From: Cordilura impudica
Lineage: Eukaryota > Arthropoda > Insecta > Diptera > Scathophagidae
Length of the DNA stretch: 64,000 nucleotides
Reading direction: 5' to 3'
NCBI GenBank assembly: GCA_963682025.1
Contig: OY821521.1
Coordinates: 195,993,026-196,057,025, forward strand
The notes below the pieces were generated by a model. That model did not search any database. It was not told the origin of the DNA and saw only the letters and a program-made list of their open reading frames with translations. The position numbers were made by a program, and so were the translations under genes. Below, one piece after another: positions 41,327-52,914 of this stretch; position 1 is the first letter of the stretch; each line of letters opens with the position of its first letter.

Positions 41327-42119
41327 AAAAGTCAATTTTCTTAAAAAAGTACTTTTTCTAAAAAAAAGTACTTTTTCTAAAAATGTACATTTCAAAAAAC
41401 GGAACTTTTCTTACAAAGGTACCTTTTCAAAAAAGTTCCCATTTCACAAGAAGCACCTTTTTTTAAAAATAGTATTTTAAAAAGTTCCTTTTCTTAAAAA
41501 AGCAGCTTTTCTAAAAAAATTACATTTTCTGAAAAATTACTTTTGCTAAAAAAAATAATAAGTATCTTTTCTTAAAAAGTACTTCTTCGTAAAAAAGCAA
41601 ATTTTGTTAAAAAAAAATTAGGTTTCTTAAAAAGTACCTTTTCTAAAAAAAGTACCATTTCTTAAAGAAGCACCATTTCTTAAACGAGTACCTTTTCTAA
41701 AAAAAATCATGTGAGTCCGATCACAGGGGAGATGTGTAAACATCTAGTAACTAAAGATTTTTTTATGTCACTTTTTTAAAATGAAATCTATGTATCACAG
41801 CGTAACATGTAACATGTGATTGTATTGTGAAATAAAAATTTACCCCCTGCGCGTATAGATCACATCAAAAAGTACCTTTTCAAAAAAAGTGTCTTTTCTA
41901 AAAAAAAAGTACATTTTCAAAAAAGTACATTTTCTAAAAAGTATCCATTCTGAAAAAAAGTACCTTTTATAAAAAAAGAACCTTTTCTTAAAAAATTACC
42001 TTTTCAAAAAAAAAGTCCTCTTCAAAAAAAAAAACTTTTCTTAAAACAGTCACTCTTCTTTAACAAGTACCTTTTCTTAATAAAGTGCCTTTTTAATAAA
42101 GTAACTTTTCTTAAAAAAA
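41327..42119. repeat. 18-bp minisatellite, block 3, with an inserted TIR-element arm
   Basis: AAAAAAGTACTTTTTCT-type units in the same orientation as blocks 1 and 2. At 41702-41870 the tract is broken by GTGAGTCCGATCACAGGGGA, GATGTGTAAACATCTAGTAA and AAATTTACCCCCTGCGCG, a partial copy of the 15401-16042 element plus the short repeat of 13315-13400. Confidence 0.75.
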
Positions 42120-42910
42120 TAATATTCATAGTTTTTCTAGTCTGCAAGTCACAAGCATTAACCGCCTAAGTCGAAAATCATGCTTTCGTGAAAAATAACT
42201 TTTTGTATAAATGTAATGGGGCTTCATTACGATTTGGATACTGAAACTTTTTTCAAATATATTTTTTGGAAAAAAGTAGTTGTATCTTTTAAGGTATACT
42301 TGATATGTTGAATTGTCAACATATATTATGTGATTTTGGAATCTCGGTACTTCTCTAAGTCTTCGGATCACTATATTGAAGCCCCATTTTTTTTGGTTAG
42401 TTGGGCATATACTGTTTAACGTATCTCCCAATTTTGGTAGAACACATAATCAATCCAACTTTGGCACGTTTCCAAATGTAGTATTCAGGGCATCGATAAG
42501 AGGTCTAATCAAATAAAGGCGGTCTCGATTAGGGTCAACACGGGATGGGTGAGTTAGTTTTTCATTGAAATAAAGGAATTGCCGTATATTTTCGAAACTC
42601 CAATTGACTTTTCAGTTCATTTACGGAATGATTGTTTTTATCCGACCAATAATCTCGAATGTTTGAAAGGGTATGATACCTCATATAAAAAACTATTCTA
42701 ATAAATTTTCGTAATTCAAATATACCGAAACGAAATGTCCCCTTAAAACCAGCATATTTAATGGTTGCGTCAACTAAATGTTGCTCCAAAGATTCAGAAA
42801 TCAAATAGCTCCATATTTTATATGATGTATGCAAATCCATTAAATTTTCTGGTAAATTATTATCACCCCTAGATCTAACTGGATCGTCAGACATGACATT
42901 CAAGGATGTT
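42120..42910 (-). pseudogene. piggyBac-type transposase relic
   Basis: Read on the minus strand: MNVMSDDPVRSRGDNN near 42903, FGIFELRKFIRIVFYMRYHT then LSNIRDYWSDKNNHSVNELK, matching the ExxxFLGIxxxMGxxxLPxxxDYW region of piggyBac proteins. Next THPSRVDPNRDRLYLIRPLI then DALNTTF, the KIRPLIDxLN block. Then a frameshifted MCSTKIGRYVKQYMPN and KKWGFN, matching DEQMxxxKGRxxLKQYMPxKPxKWG. The second catalytic Asp box appears as HIIYVDNSTYQ. At least two frameshifts and a stop; the C-terminal Cys-rich domain is missing where the 18-bp minisatellite begins. Confidence 0.8.
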
Positions 42911-43771
42911 TCTCATCCAATATTATGCAGTAAACGTTTTTCATTGTTCATAAAAATATACAAAATTATGCAGACGGACCTGAACAACATATTTTCCATT
43001 AGAAAAAGTAAGAACATGTTATTGTTGTCAATAATGGGGGGCAAAATGCAGTCACGACAGACATGGCAACAAACAGACTTCATTTTAGAGAGTGTTTGTA
43101 AAACAAAGAAAGGCTCTGAAGTTATTTCCATGACAAATAAGAAACAGTTGCTTATAGTTAATATAAGAGCTAGTTTATTAATAATAAACGTGAATTCTAA
43201 AATAAATTACAGTAAAAAGAAGTATTTTGCAATGTGACAGACATGACACTGCTTTTAGTTTCAAAATAACTTAACTACACTTTTCCTTTTTTACTGGAAA
43301 AGTAGGATTTATAAAAATATTCAAAAATACATATAACAAACTATTGTCATATTTTCATGTCATTTGAACCCTTTTCTTTGAAATTTTAAAATTGACCCTA
43401 GGGTTGACCTTAGCATGGAATTACCCTTATAACCTTTCTTCCAAATAACTTTCTCAAGCTCAAAGAAATAACTTTCTAAATTATGGAGTTGGGATGGGAA
43501 ATAATACAACGTATTTGTACAAGTGTTGTGCGTAACGAAAATCTGAAGCATGTAGGGAGTGGACAGTGTACCTTTAAAGATACAACCAATAAATGTTGCC
43601 TTGTAAAAGTTCCAATGATTGGAATTGTCATGAACTACTTTATATCATTGAAGAATTTACAAGCCAGCGGGTAATTTTTTCATTTACCTTTTCCTAAATA
43701 TTACACTAAAAAAATAAAATTTTTTTAATATTAGAAAAATATGATTTTTGATTTTATTGTAACAATAATAA
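42911..43771. other. No gene seen upstream of the piggyBac relic
   Basis: A plus-strand frame of 114 codons (42893-43237) is open but unrecognised; on the minus strand a CCHVCRDCI peptide near 43050 is curious but isolated. A further frame at 43483-43674 has no family match. Probably piggyBac flank and unique DNA. Confidence 0.35.
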
Positions 43772-44712
43772 GCCCTGTTCTTGAAACGTTGTTATTTGAA
43801 TAAGAGTGAATTTAAAATCACATGAAATTGAAATTTTGGGTTTCTTGAAACTACTTTTTTTTATTTATTTAATGGAAACATATGTTTGAGTTAAGAACCA
43901 TATGTTTGAGTTAAGAACATATGTTATCTAGAAACCGAGGTGCCATATGGTTCTTTATTCAATTTCACAAAAAACTTTTAAGTATTTTGTGCATGTTTTT
44001 TCTTAAGTTTATAGAAAAAGTATAAAGAAAAATATTTTCTTTTAAAATAACAACTTATTTGTTCGTTTAATTGTTTTTGTTCTTCAATTTCATTCAATTA
44101 AAAATGACTTTTCTATTTATAAAAAGGTAGGCATCACCAAAAAAAATTTCGATATTCAAATAAATTGGATTTGACTGGCATCACTACTGTTTCGAACATA
44201 TGCAAAAAAAATAAAAATATGTGATTTGATGAAAAAATTTTTTTTAATTCCTTTATTTGCAATAATTAGTGCATAAAGAATCTATGTTATAATTGAAAAA
44301 ATTATAATGGAAAATAGATTGTGTAAATAAAAAGTTTTTATTATCGCAAAAAGTGTGTTTTATTAACATCGACCACTTATTACGAGTTTTTTTTTTAAAT
44401 CAGCGCAAAATATAGACGTTTTTTAAAATCGTTTTTTTTATAAAATTAATATCTAATTTTTTAAAATAATGACAAATTTCAATAAAAAAACAATGTTAGA
44501 GTTGAAATATCAATTAGTTTTTTTTTTATCTCTTAAGACCTGCTTAGTAGAAAAAAAGGGCATTTGTTTTGATTTCACAAAGCCTTTTCTATATGAATTA
44601 AAACGAGAAAAAATATTCTTATTGAAATTAGAGATCAGCAAAAAACTCGTATATTTAAGAATTTTTTCATTTACGAGTTTTTTTTTTGTGATAGTGGTTT
44701 CAAGAACAGGGG
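43772..44712. mobile_element. TIR element with CCCTGTTCTTGAAAC ends
   Basis: CCCTGTTCTTGAAAC at 43774 is exactly inverted at 44697-44711 (GTTTCAAGAACAGGG). The two ends are 941 bp apart. The interior is AT-rich and has no transposase; a 21-bp duplication of ACATATGTTTGAGTTAAGAAC lies near 43881-43922. Such termini resemble PIF/Harbinger-type ends by eye, but I could not resolve a TWA target duplication. A 98-codon frame at 44469-44765 runs past the right end and is unlikely to be a gene. Confidence 0.6.
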
Positions 44713-44866
44713 TTAATATTCTAAAGATAGAACGTATTAAAAAAAAAAAAAAATCGAAACAATAGGAATTTTTTGAATGGTTGTATCTTTAAAAATACAA
44801 AGGGCATTTAGGGTTAAGTTGTTCCTTCATGATGCGATTGCATACATACGTACAAAAATTTTTATA

Positions 44867-45373
44867 TCTATAATATTAATAGGCAAGATGATTTCTTGTG
44901 ACTAGCGTAAGTTTGTCAGTTTTAAACCGATTTTGACCAAACATACCCCATTTTAAAGGTATTTCGATTAGACTGTTTATCAGATTTAGAAATTTGCACC
45001 ATCTGGAAAATTTTTTTGAATAAAACTCATTCAAAGTTGCTACATTTACATTTTTTAGTGTGTTTGCAAAAATTGTATATGAAAAGCCCTGCGTTGAATT
45101 CAAAAATAATTTTGGACATAAACCAATAACCATTATAGTAGTTGCTGATCACACACCCTGTGCTGAATTTTGAATTGCCTAAAATTAGCACCTTTAGGTG
45201 GGTGGTTCAAATACCTTTAGGTTCATATTTCTGTGTGTTCAACAAATATTTATATTTATGAAATAAATTTAATGAATTAAATCGATTAAAAAAACATTGA
45301 AAGAAATAAGTTTAATGAGAATATAAAATTTCCTAGAATTTGCGTTCGTATTTCGAGGGCCGGACTCTGCTAG
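44867..45373 (+). mobile_element. Non-autonomous Helitron
   Basis: TCTATAATATTAATAGGCAA at the left, GGCCGGACTCTGCTAG at the right before a T. The hairpin is mutated (GTTCGTATTTCGAG). Blocks GATTTCTTGTGACTAGCG and GTATTTCGATTAGACTG are diverged from the short subfamily. 507 bp. Confidence 0.75.
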
Positions 45374-46602
45374 TACTTATTATAGGAAAATTATAAATTG
45401 AAATAATGTATATTGAAAAATTAAAATCGGTAAACTAGTTATATGTGTAAATACAAATCTGATAGTATTAAAACAATTATGATAAAAAGGACCAGCCGGT
45501 CATTCGTCCTTTTTAAACATTTTAAAATAATATTAAATGTTTAATATTTATGTACTTATGTAAGTATTAAGCATATTTTATATGTAAATATCAAAATGTT
45601 TTAATCTGGCACTTCATACAAGCTCCACCAAACATACGTACCTTTACAATATGTTAATCATTATATAGGAATAAATAAGTAAGTATGTGAAAAATATCCC
45701 AAATAAACCTATAAATATAAACATAATCCATACCGAGCCAGTAACTTGTTTGTTTGTTGGGTTTTTGTTTTTATTTTATATTCGCCTCTAAATTACCAAC
45801 AGATGTTTAAATATTAACTCTGGCTATAAACCAGTTGGCTGTGATGTTTTGGCTGGCCGGACGGACCTGCTTACAGATTTTATAAAAATTAAAAACAAAA
45901 AAAAAATTTATATGCATTTTTTTTAATAATTTAATATTCATAAAAATACAAGCCCTTAAAATGACAATAAAATAATTAAGGCATAACTTCACACTGTTTG
46001 GTGTATTTAAAACTTTGTTGTTGTTGTTGGTTTTTTTTTTACGCTGCCTTGTTGTTTACCATAGACAATGATTTCCCAGGGGTGGTATGCCAGCAGCCGT
46101 TTTGGGAACCATATAGAAAAGCGACAACAAAAAAATTACTGCTGACCCCATAATAAAAAAAATTTATATAAAAAAAATCTCACCCATCGTGCCGAGCCAC
46201 CCACCCACATAATAAAGATGTAAATTCCACAAAAACAACAACAAACAAATATGTAGTCAGTCAAAAGTCATTTGTTATTTAATAAACTGTACGAATGCTA
46301 GTACACTGGCAAATAGTTACAAGCCAACAGCCATGAAACGCTTTTCTATTTGCCCAAGAAACCACCGGTAATAAGATTGTTTAAACAAATGTTTATGTTT
46401 TTCTTTTATACAAGATGAACAATTTTAATTTTGTTAAAAGAAATATTATAAATTTCTGGGGGAACTGTCAGTTTTAATCGTAGTGTTTATCTTAAGAAAT
46501 GTCATAATTAATTTACGTATTAACTTTTGAGACCACATTTTAGTGCAAACACTTAATTAAGATTTCATAAACGCCAGAATCATATTTTAAGATCATTAGA
46601 TA
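45374..46602. other. No gene seen
   Basis: Unique-looking AT-rich DNA with ACAACAACAAACAA and GTTGTTGTTG microsatellites near 46020 and 46235, and CCACCCACCCACAT near 46196. Possibly host intergenic. Confidence 0.4.
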
Positions 46603-46760
46603 TGAGGGCGGTACCAGAACAACCCGACTTGATAAAGAGAATACAACAAATTTGTGAACATTTTTCCTTATTTCTCAACATAAACTCTTTTTAGCTCGAT
46701 ACGAGTTTGCCAGCGATATGAAATTGTTAAGTTCGTCGCTGAGGTTGTGTGCCCTACATT
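46603..46760 (-). pseudogene. Mariner 3' end with TIR
   Basis: After TA the terminus reads GAGGGCGGTACCAGAACAAC, the same as the 5' terminus at 12455 apart from two bases. On the minus strand the last codons give ISYRWQTRIELKRVYVEK then TAA (46668-46670), which aligns with the mariner C-terminus LxxRWxKCIxLxGxYVEK. Upstream codons are degenerate. It belongs to the same family as the 12.46-kb fragment, opposite end. Confidence 0.75.
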
Positions 46761-47100
46761 CACATATTTATCCATTGATTTTTAATTGGTTTTTAATCCT
46801 ATATTAATTTAGCAATTCGGTTTCATCTACAAAATTCCTAAGTGTTTTCCAATTTGTCTCCTTAAGATCCGTCAGGCTAGGTATAATAGGTTAGATGTCT
46901 GACCCTTATTCTCGCAAATGCGGGACAGTTACAAATGGTTTCGTCCTCTTTCTCATAAGCTATTCATTAGGCATATAACAAATATCGTACAAGTAATGAA
47001 AATCACTTTTTTAGGTGATTTCGGTTCGAAATCGCACCAAACGCGATTTCAAAAAAGTTAGATTTTTTCAATATTTTTATTTTAAAATTTTTTCAACTTT
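46761..47100. other. Unassigned
   Basis: AT-rich, with a GGTGATTTCGGTTCGAAATC palindrome region near 47013-47032. The sequence directly left of the coding fragment on the minus strand. Confidence 0.3.
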
Positions 47101-47297
47101 TATATGAAATAAATTTCAAGTTAAAAGTATGTGACAATTTACACAATGGCAAAATGTCTTGCTCAATTTTAATTGCAGCCTCTGCGCAGACGTTACTCCA
47201 CTGAACTTCCTCAAGAGCTGATGGTTTTGACCCAATGTCTGAGAGAACATTCATCTGCTTTTGTGAACCCGTCCAATGATTTTTGTAGTATGGCGAA
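47101..47297 (-). pseudogene. Unassigned coding fragment
   Basis: Minus strand is open over about 65 codons and has coding character unlike its surroundings: NHWTGSQKQMNVLSDIGSKP then SALEEVQWSNVCAEAA and IKIEQDILPLCKLSH. I do not recognise the family with confidence; a transposase or zinc-protein relic is possible. No start codon context or further exons were found. Confidence 0.35.
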
Positions 47298-47549
47298 ATT
47301 TTTTTTGTTTAAAGTATGATAAAGTTCATGGAACAAATGTCAATGTAGAATTTTAATCATATATCATATGTTTTAATTTTTATGAACCAAACTTTTCTCG
47401 ATAAAAAAACAAATTCCAAACCGCGATTTCGCGAAAGTTCTGCCTAAGAGCCCCAAATGTTATATCACATAATTACATACTAACCAAGTACTTTCAATCG
47501 GTGACGGAGATTTGCGTGACCAAGACATCGTGTTGCATTGTGTTATTAA
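47298..47549. other. Unassigned
   Basis: AT-rich, with CCGCGATTTCGCGAAAG near 47420-47436; otherwise nothing recognised. Confidence 0.3.
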
Positions 47550-49880
47550 AAAATTACTAAAAATTCCCTTTTTTAAAAAATTCGATCTTATGAAAGAACC
47601 TCTCTTTAAAAAAAGTACCTTTTCTTAAAAGAAAACTTTATCTTATAAAAGTACATTTTCTTAAAAAAGGGCCTTCTCTTAAAAATGTAGATTTTCTTAA
47701 AAAAGTACTTTTTCTTAAAAAAGTACATTTTCTTAAAAAGTACATTTTCTTAAAAAAAAGTAAATTTCTTAAAAAAGTACTCTTTCTTAAAAAAGTACAT
47801 TTTCTTAATAAAGTAAATATTCTTAAAAAAGTACATTTTCTTAAAAAAGTACGTTTTCTTAAAAGGTACCTTCTTAAAAAAAAGTAAATTTTTAAATAAT
47901 TTTATTTTCCTAATTAGTAGATTTTGTTAAAAAAGTGATTTTTCTTAAAAAGTAGATTTTATTAAAAAATTATTTTATCTCAAAAATTAAATTTTATTTA
48001 AAAAGTAAATTTTCACTAAAAAATACCTTTTCTTAAAAAAGTACCTTTTATTAAAAACTACTTTTTCTTAAAAAAGTACCTTTTCTTAAAAAGTACTTTT
48101 TCTTAAAAAAGTACCTTCTTAAAAAAAGTACATATTTAACAAAATTAAATTTTCTTAAAAAAGTACGATTTCTTAAAATGTACCTTCTTCAAAAAAGTAC
48201 CTATTTAAAAAAATTAATTTTCTTAAAAGAGCCTTCTCTTAAAAAAGTACGTTTTCTTAAAAAAGTACTTTTTCTTAAAAAAGTAAATTTCTTTAAAAAG
48301 TACGTTTTCTTAAAAAATTACATTTTCTTAAAAAAGTACTTTTTCTTAAAAAAGTACATTTTCTTAAAAAGTACTTTTTCTTAAAAAAGTAAATTTCTTC
48401 AAAAAGTTCATTTTCATAAAAATTACATTGTGTTAAAAAAGTAAATTTCTTAAAAAAGTACATTTTCTTAAAAAAGTTAATTTTCTTAAAAAAGTACGTT
48501 TTCTTAAAATGTGCATTTTTAAAAAAATTTAATTTTCTTAAAAAGCAGATTTTATTTAAAAAGTGCTTTTTCTTAAAAAGTAGATTTTATTAAAAAATTA
48601 TTTTATCTCAAAAATTAAATTTTATATAAAAAGTACATTTTTATTAAAAAAATACCTTTTCTTACAAAAGTACCTTTTATTAAAAACTACTTTTTCTTAA
48701 AAAAGTAAATTTTCTTAGAAAGTGCGTTTTCTTAAAAAGTACCTTCTTAAAAAAAAAGAACATATTTAAAAAATAAAATTTTTTTAAAAAATGCGATTTC
48801 TTAAAAAGTACCTTCTTAAAAAAATACCTTTTCTTAAAAAAGTGCCTTTTTTTAAAAACCACTTTTTCAAAAAGTAAATTTCTTAAAAAAGTACCTTTCT
48901 TTAAAAAAGTAAAATTCTTAAAAAAGTACATTTTCTTAAAAAAGTAAATTTTCTTAAAAAACTACGTTTTCTTAAAAAGGTACCTTCTTAAAAAAAGTAC
49001 CTATTAAAAAAATTTTATTTTTTAAAAGGGCCTTCTCTTAAAAAAGTGCGTTTTCTTAAAAAAGTACTTTTTCTTATAAAAGTACAATTTCTTAAAAAAG
49101 TACCTTTTCTTAAAAAAGTAAATTTTCTTACACAAGTACTTTTTCTTAAAAAAAAATTTAGTTTTCTTAAAAAGTAGATTTTATTAAAAAAGAGCTTTTT
49201 CTTAGGAAGTAGATTTTATTAAAAAAGTATTTTATCTTAAAAAGTAAATTTTATGTTGGTTAACAACATTTTCTTTGAAAAATACCTTCTCTTAAAAATT
49301 TACATTTTCTTAAAAAAGTACTTTTTCTTAAAAAAGTACATTTTCTTAATAAAGTAAATATTCTTAAAAAAGTACCTTTTATTAAAAACTACTTTTTTTT
49401 AAAAAAATAAATTTCTTAAAAAAGTACATTTTCTTAAAAAGTACTTTTTCTTAAAAAAGTAAATTTCTTAAAAAAGTACGTTTTTTTAAAAAACTACGTT
49501 TTTTTAAAAAAGTAAATTTCTTAAAAAAGTACCTTTTCTTAAAAAAGTACCTTTTCTTAAAATAGTAAATTTTCTTAAAAAAGTACGTTTTCTTAAAAGG
49601 TACCTTCTTAAAGAGTACCTTTTTAAAAAATTTAATTTTCTTAAAAAGCAGATTTTATTAAAAAATTGATTTTTCTTAAAAAATAGGTTTTTTTTTTAAA
49701 AGTATTTTATCTTAAAATTTACTTTTTTTTTAAAGGTACCTTTTTTTCAAAAAAAAAAACCTTTTCTTCAAAAAAAAAGGAAATTTTTTTGAAAAAGTAA
49801 ATGTTCTTATAAAAAAAAACCTTTTCTCCAAAAATAACAATTTCAAAAAAAGTACTTTTCTCTTCAAAAAGGGCATTTCT
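47550..49880. repeat. 18-bp minisatellite, main block
   Basis: About 2.3 kb of AAAAAAGTACCTTTTCTT units, alternating between GTACCTTTT, GTACATTTT, GTACTTTTT and GTAAATTT variants with runs where the GTAC is lost (AGATTTTATTAAAAA). Each unit has the near-palindromes AAAAAGTACTTTTT and TTCTTAA. Open frames such as FLKKVLFLKKVNF (6 residues = 18 bp) are repeat translations. Unit order hints at a longer period of several hundred bp (the GGTACCTTCTTAAA variant recurs near 47865, 48174, 48735, 48964 and 49589). Confidence 0.85.
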
Positions 49881-51649
49881 CTACGACCGGCAAAAAATAT
49901 TAATTTTTTGGGAACCCTTAAAAATGTAACTACTTTATTCTTAACATATTACAAAAAACTAATAAATTGCAATTATTTCAAAATTAATTGATATTTTCTG
50001 AAATACAATTGGAAAAGATATAGTTATAAAGGCTTTCCAAGATTATGTATTTTTTTTAATGTCTTATTTTAAACATTTCTTACATTTTTCTAGTTTCCTG
50101 TTTCTGATATATTTTAGGGATACTTTTCATATGCAAGCCCAAAGGATTTATCTACTCGTAAACTAAACAAAACAAGGTCAATTGAAAATACCGAAATACA
50201 AATATATAAAAAACTTTTGGAAAAAATTAATATTTCGATTGAGCAAATGAACATTTTCCAAACCTCTTCAATTATTCTCAAACATTGGCATTTTTATATA
50301 TTTTTTTCTATTTTGTTTTTGTTGGCCTCTAACCAATCGTAAAGTGGTCATCGAGTTGTATGGACCATAATAAACCGTCATTCAATTACGTAAATAAAAA
50401 TAACCATAACAATAAAATTCAAATAAAATCACATCAACCGGTGTGTGATGAAACTGACCGAGAATGGAATGAGAGAAATGTGATGTGATGTGATGTGCTA
50501 TGCTATTATGACTAAGGGAGAGGCACTTTGACAGTTCATCTTTGCTAAGAATTTTTTAGTCATTCGTGCGTACTTAAATGGGTTTTATATGGGTCGTTCT
50601 ATGACTGTAGGTAGGTGTACGTACAAATTGGGTATTGTATTTGATATTTGCCTGTACAAGGGTTGATGGACATGACAAACAGTAACTGATGTTTGCTTGA
50701 TTAAGTCACACAAATTGACCCAATTGAAAAACCACATAAACAAATGTTTGTTGTGGTTATTTACCAATGGTCAGAAGAGTTTGACCTCCAACCAAACACA
50801 CACTCAAACACATAATTTGTATGATTAAGTTGGTTTTAAATGAAATACAATAAAATGAACAAAACCAAAAAGAAAAAACACCTGTTACGACAAAATCAAT
50901 CGTCATATGAGTTTGATGGCAAAGAGTTGAAGCGGAATTTTCATTTATTTTAAACAAATTGTTTTTTTTTTCTTTTTTTCTTTAACAAGTTTTGTCTTTT
51001 GTCAACTTTAAAGCAACAGCCCTTTTCTTCTGTTGTGGTTGTTGTTGCGTTAACCCTCTTTTTATAACTTTTACAAAGTTCATGCATAAAATGCGCCCAA
51101 AAACTAACGATGTGTCAATTGAAAATTCATAGCTTCCAAGTTATTTGTGCCTTCTGCACTATATCTTATATAAATATTTAAGTAGTCACATTTTCACGAG
51201 TACTGAAAATGTACGAGTACTGTAAGACCCCAAAAAAAAAAAACAATTTGCTCTTGAATTTTTAACTTACACATGAAAAGTAGTCGTTTCAGCATATCCT
51301 GCATGTTTAAAGAAAAGTTTTTTTTTTGTTTTTCTGTCTGTGTCCATAAATACTTTAAGACATTTTTATGATATTTTACAATGTTATAACGGCACATTTT
51401 CACCTTTAATATTTTCTTAACGAACATTTTATAATCGTAGTACTCGTATAAACTGAACACAGCCCAACCAAATGTTCGTATGTCACCAGGGTCGATATGG
51501 GACCGTAAAAATATAATGCATAAATAATTAAAAATACATTTATACAAAAAATAAATAAATAACACAAGATAAGTTAATTTCAAAGTGTTTTCCTTTGTCT
51601 GTTAACTAGAGTGCTAAAAATGTGTCAGTTTTAAGAGTTAATTTTGTTT
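49881..51649. other. No gene seen
   Basis: Mostly unique AT-rich DNA. Includes GTGATGTGATGTGATGTG at 50479-50496. The 129-codon minus frame at 51194-51583 is cut by the element boundary and shows no known domain. Confidence 0.4.
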
Positions 51650-52634
51650 GTAAGAACCAAAGTTCAGAAAATACACACATCGAGGACCCAATGTTCTGTT
51701 CTAAAACAACCAACACATATTTTTAATTTCATGTCAATTATGTGTGTTTCTAAATTTTGTACTTTGCCGAACATAATCATGAATGTGTTTCGTTTTAATA
51801 CTTGATTGTGAACACGAACATGTTTCTCTCACGTATTGTTTTATTCGAACACACATAAACCACACAGTTTCGAGTGTAGCTATATTTTAAGATCGTGTTC
51901 TGTTGGTGTTCTCGAGAAAAAAAATACAGAACAGGAACAACACACATGTTCGAGTGTATCTTTATTTTAAGTTGGTGTTCTGGCACGTGTACTGAGGAAA
52001 AACAGAACATGAACAGGTTCGAGTTCAGTGAATAATAACATTTTAATTTTAACCATACAGAAAAATTTTTATAGTTTATGAATTATTTTCGTTTTTTTTT
52101 TTATTAGTTTTTTACTTTTATTATTTTTTTTTTTTTTATTTTTATTATTATCTCTTCATTTGTATTTTTTTATAACTGCAAATGAATTATTTTAGATTTT
52201 TAAAATCAATTTGGTTGAAACATTGTCGTCGTTTTTATAGGGATGTATATCGGATTTTTCCGATCGCGAGTGGATAATGTTTTAATTTTTAGTTGTACGC
52301 GTTCAAGAAGAAGAACTGAAAATCAAGCTACACTCGAACTTATGTATTGTTTATCTACTGTTTTTTCTTTTTTTTTTTGAGAACACGAACTTAAAATATA
52401 GCTACACTCGAAACTGTGTGGTTTATGTGTGTTCGAATAAACAATACGTGATAGAAACATGTTCGTGTTTACAATCAAGAATTAAAACGAAACAACTTCA
52501 TGATTGTGTTCGGCAAGTACAAAATTTAGAAACACAGATAATTGATATGAAAATAAAAATATGTGTTTGTTGGTCTGAGCTGTTTTTGTTTACATATATT
52601 CAGTGTGTATTTTTTTCTGAACTCTGGTAAGAAC
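51650..52634. mobile_element. hAT-like palindromic MITE with exact 8-bp target duplication
   Basis: Target copies GTAAGAAC at 51650-51657 and 52627-52634 flank an element of 969 bp. Termini are CAAAGTTCAGAAAA and its partner CTGAACTCTG (a match with CAGAGTTCAG on the other strand). Arms of about 300 bp are inverted, including TTCGAGTGTAGCTATATTTT and CGTATTGTTTTATTCGAACA. No transposase remains. An 8-bp duplication plus CA(G)RGTT-type ends is the signature of the hAT superfamily. Confidence 0.8.
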
Positions 52635-52914
52635 TTAAATAATTTTTTATACGAAATTCTGAAAAATTCTTGCTAAATTTAAGAAACTGCAATTTTTCTA
52701 TGGGAATAGGAGAAATTTTAGAAAACATAATAGTATTTGAAGTTACTCGTGGCAATGTCAACTCCATTCAATCAAAAAGTGCTAAAAAATTATAATGAAA
52801 TTATAAGCGCTAAAAAGCGCTAATTATATGTTTGTGAAAATTAAAATTATTTTTATTAATTTTCAAAAAATACTATATATTACACTGTGAAACAAAATGA
52901 TGGTCATGGTCTTG
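52635..52914. other. Unassigned
   Basis: 280 bp of AT-rich DNA between the two palindromic elements, with GCGCTAAAAAGCGC near 52807-52820, a small perfect hairpin. Confidence 0.35.

Noticed and set aside
43772..44712. Firm PIF/Harbinger assignment
   Set aside because: No 3-bp TWA target duplication could be found at the ends.
48178..48931. FLKKVLFLKKV-type frames
   Set aside because: 6-residue period equals the 18-bp minisatellite.
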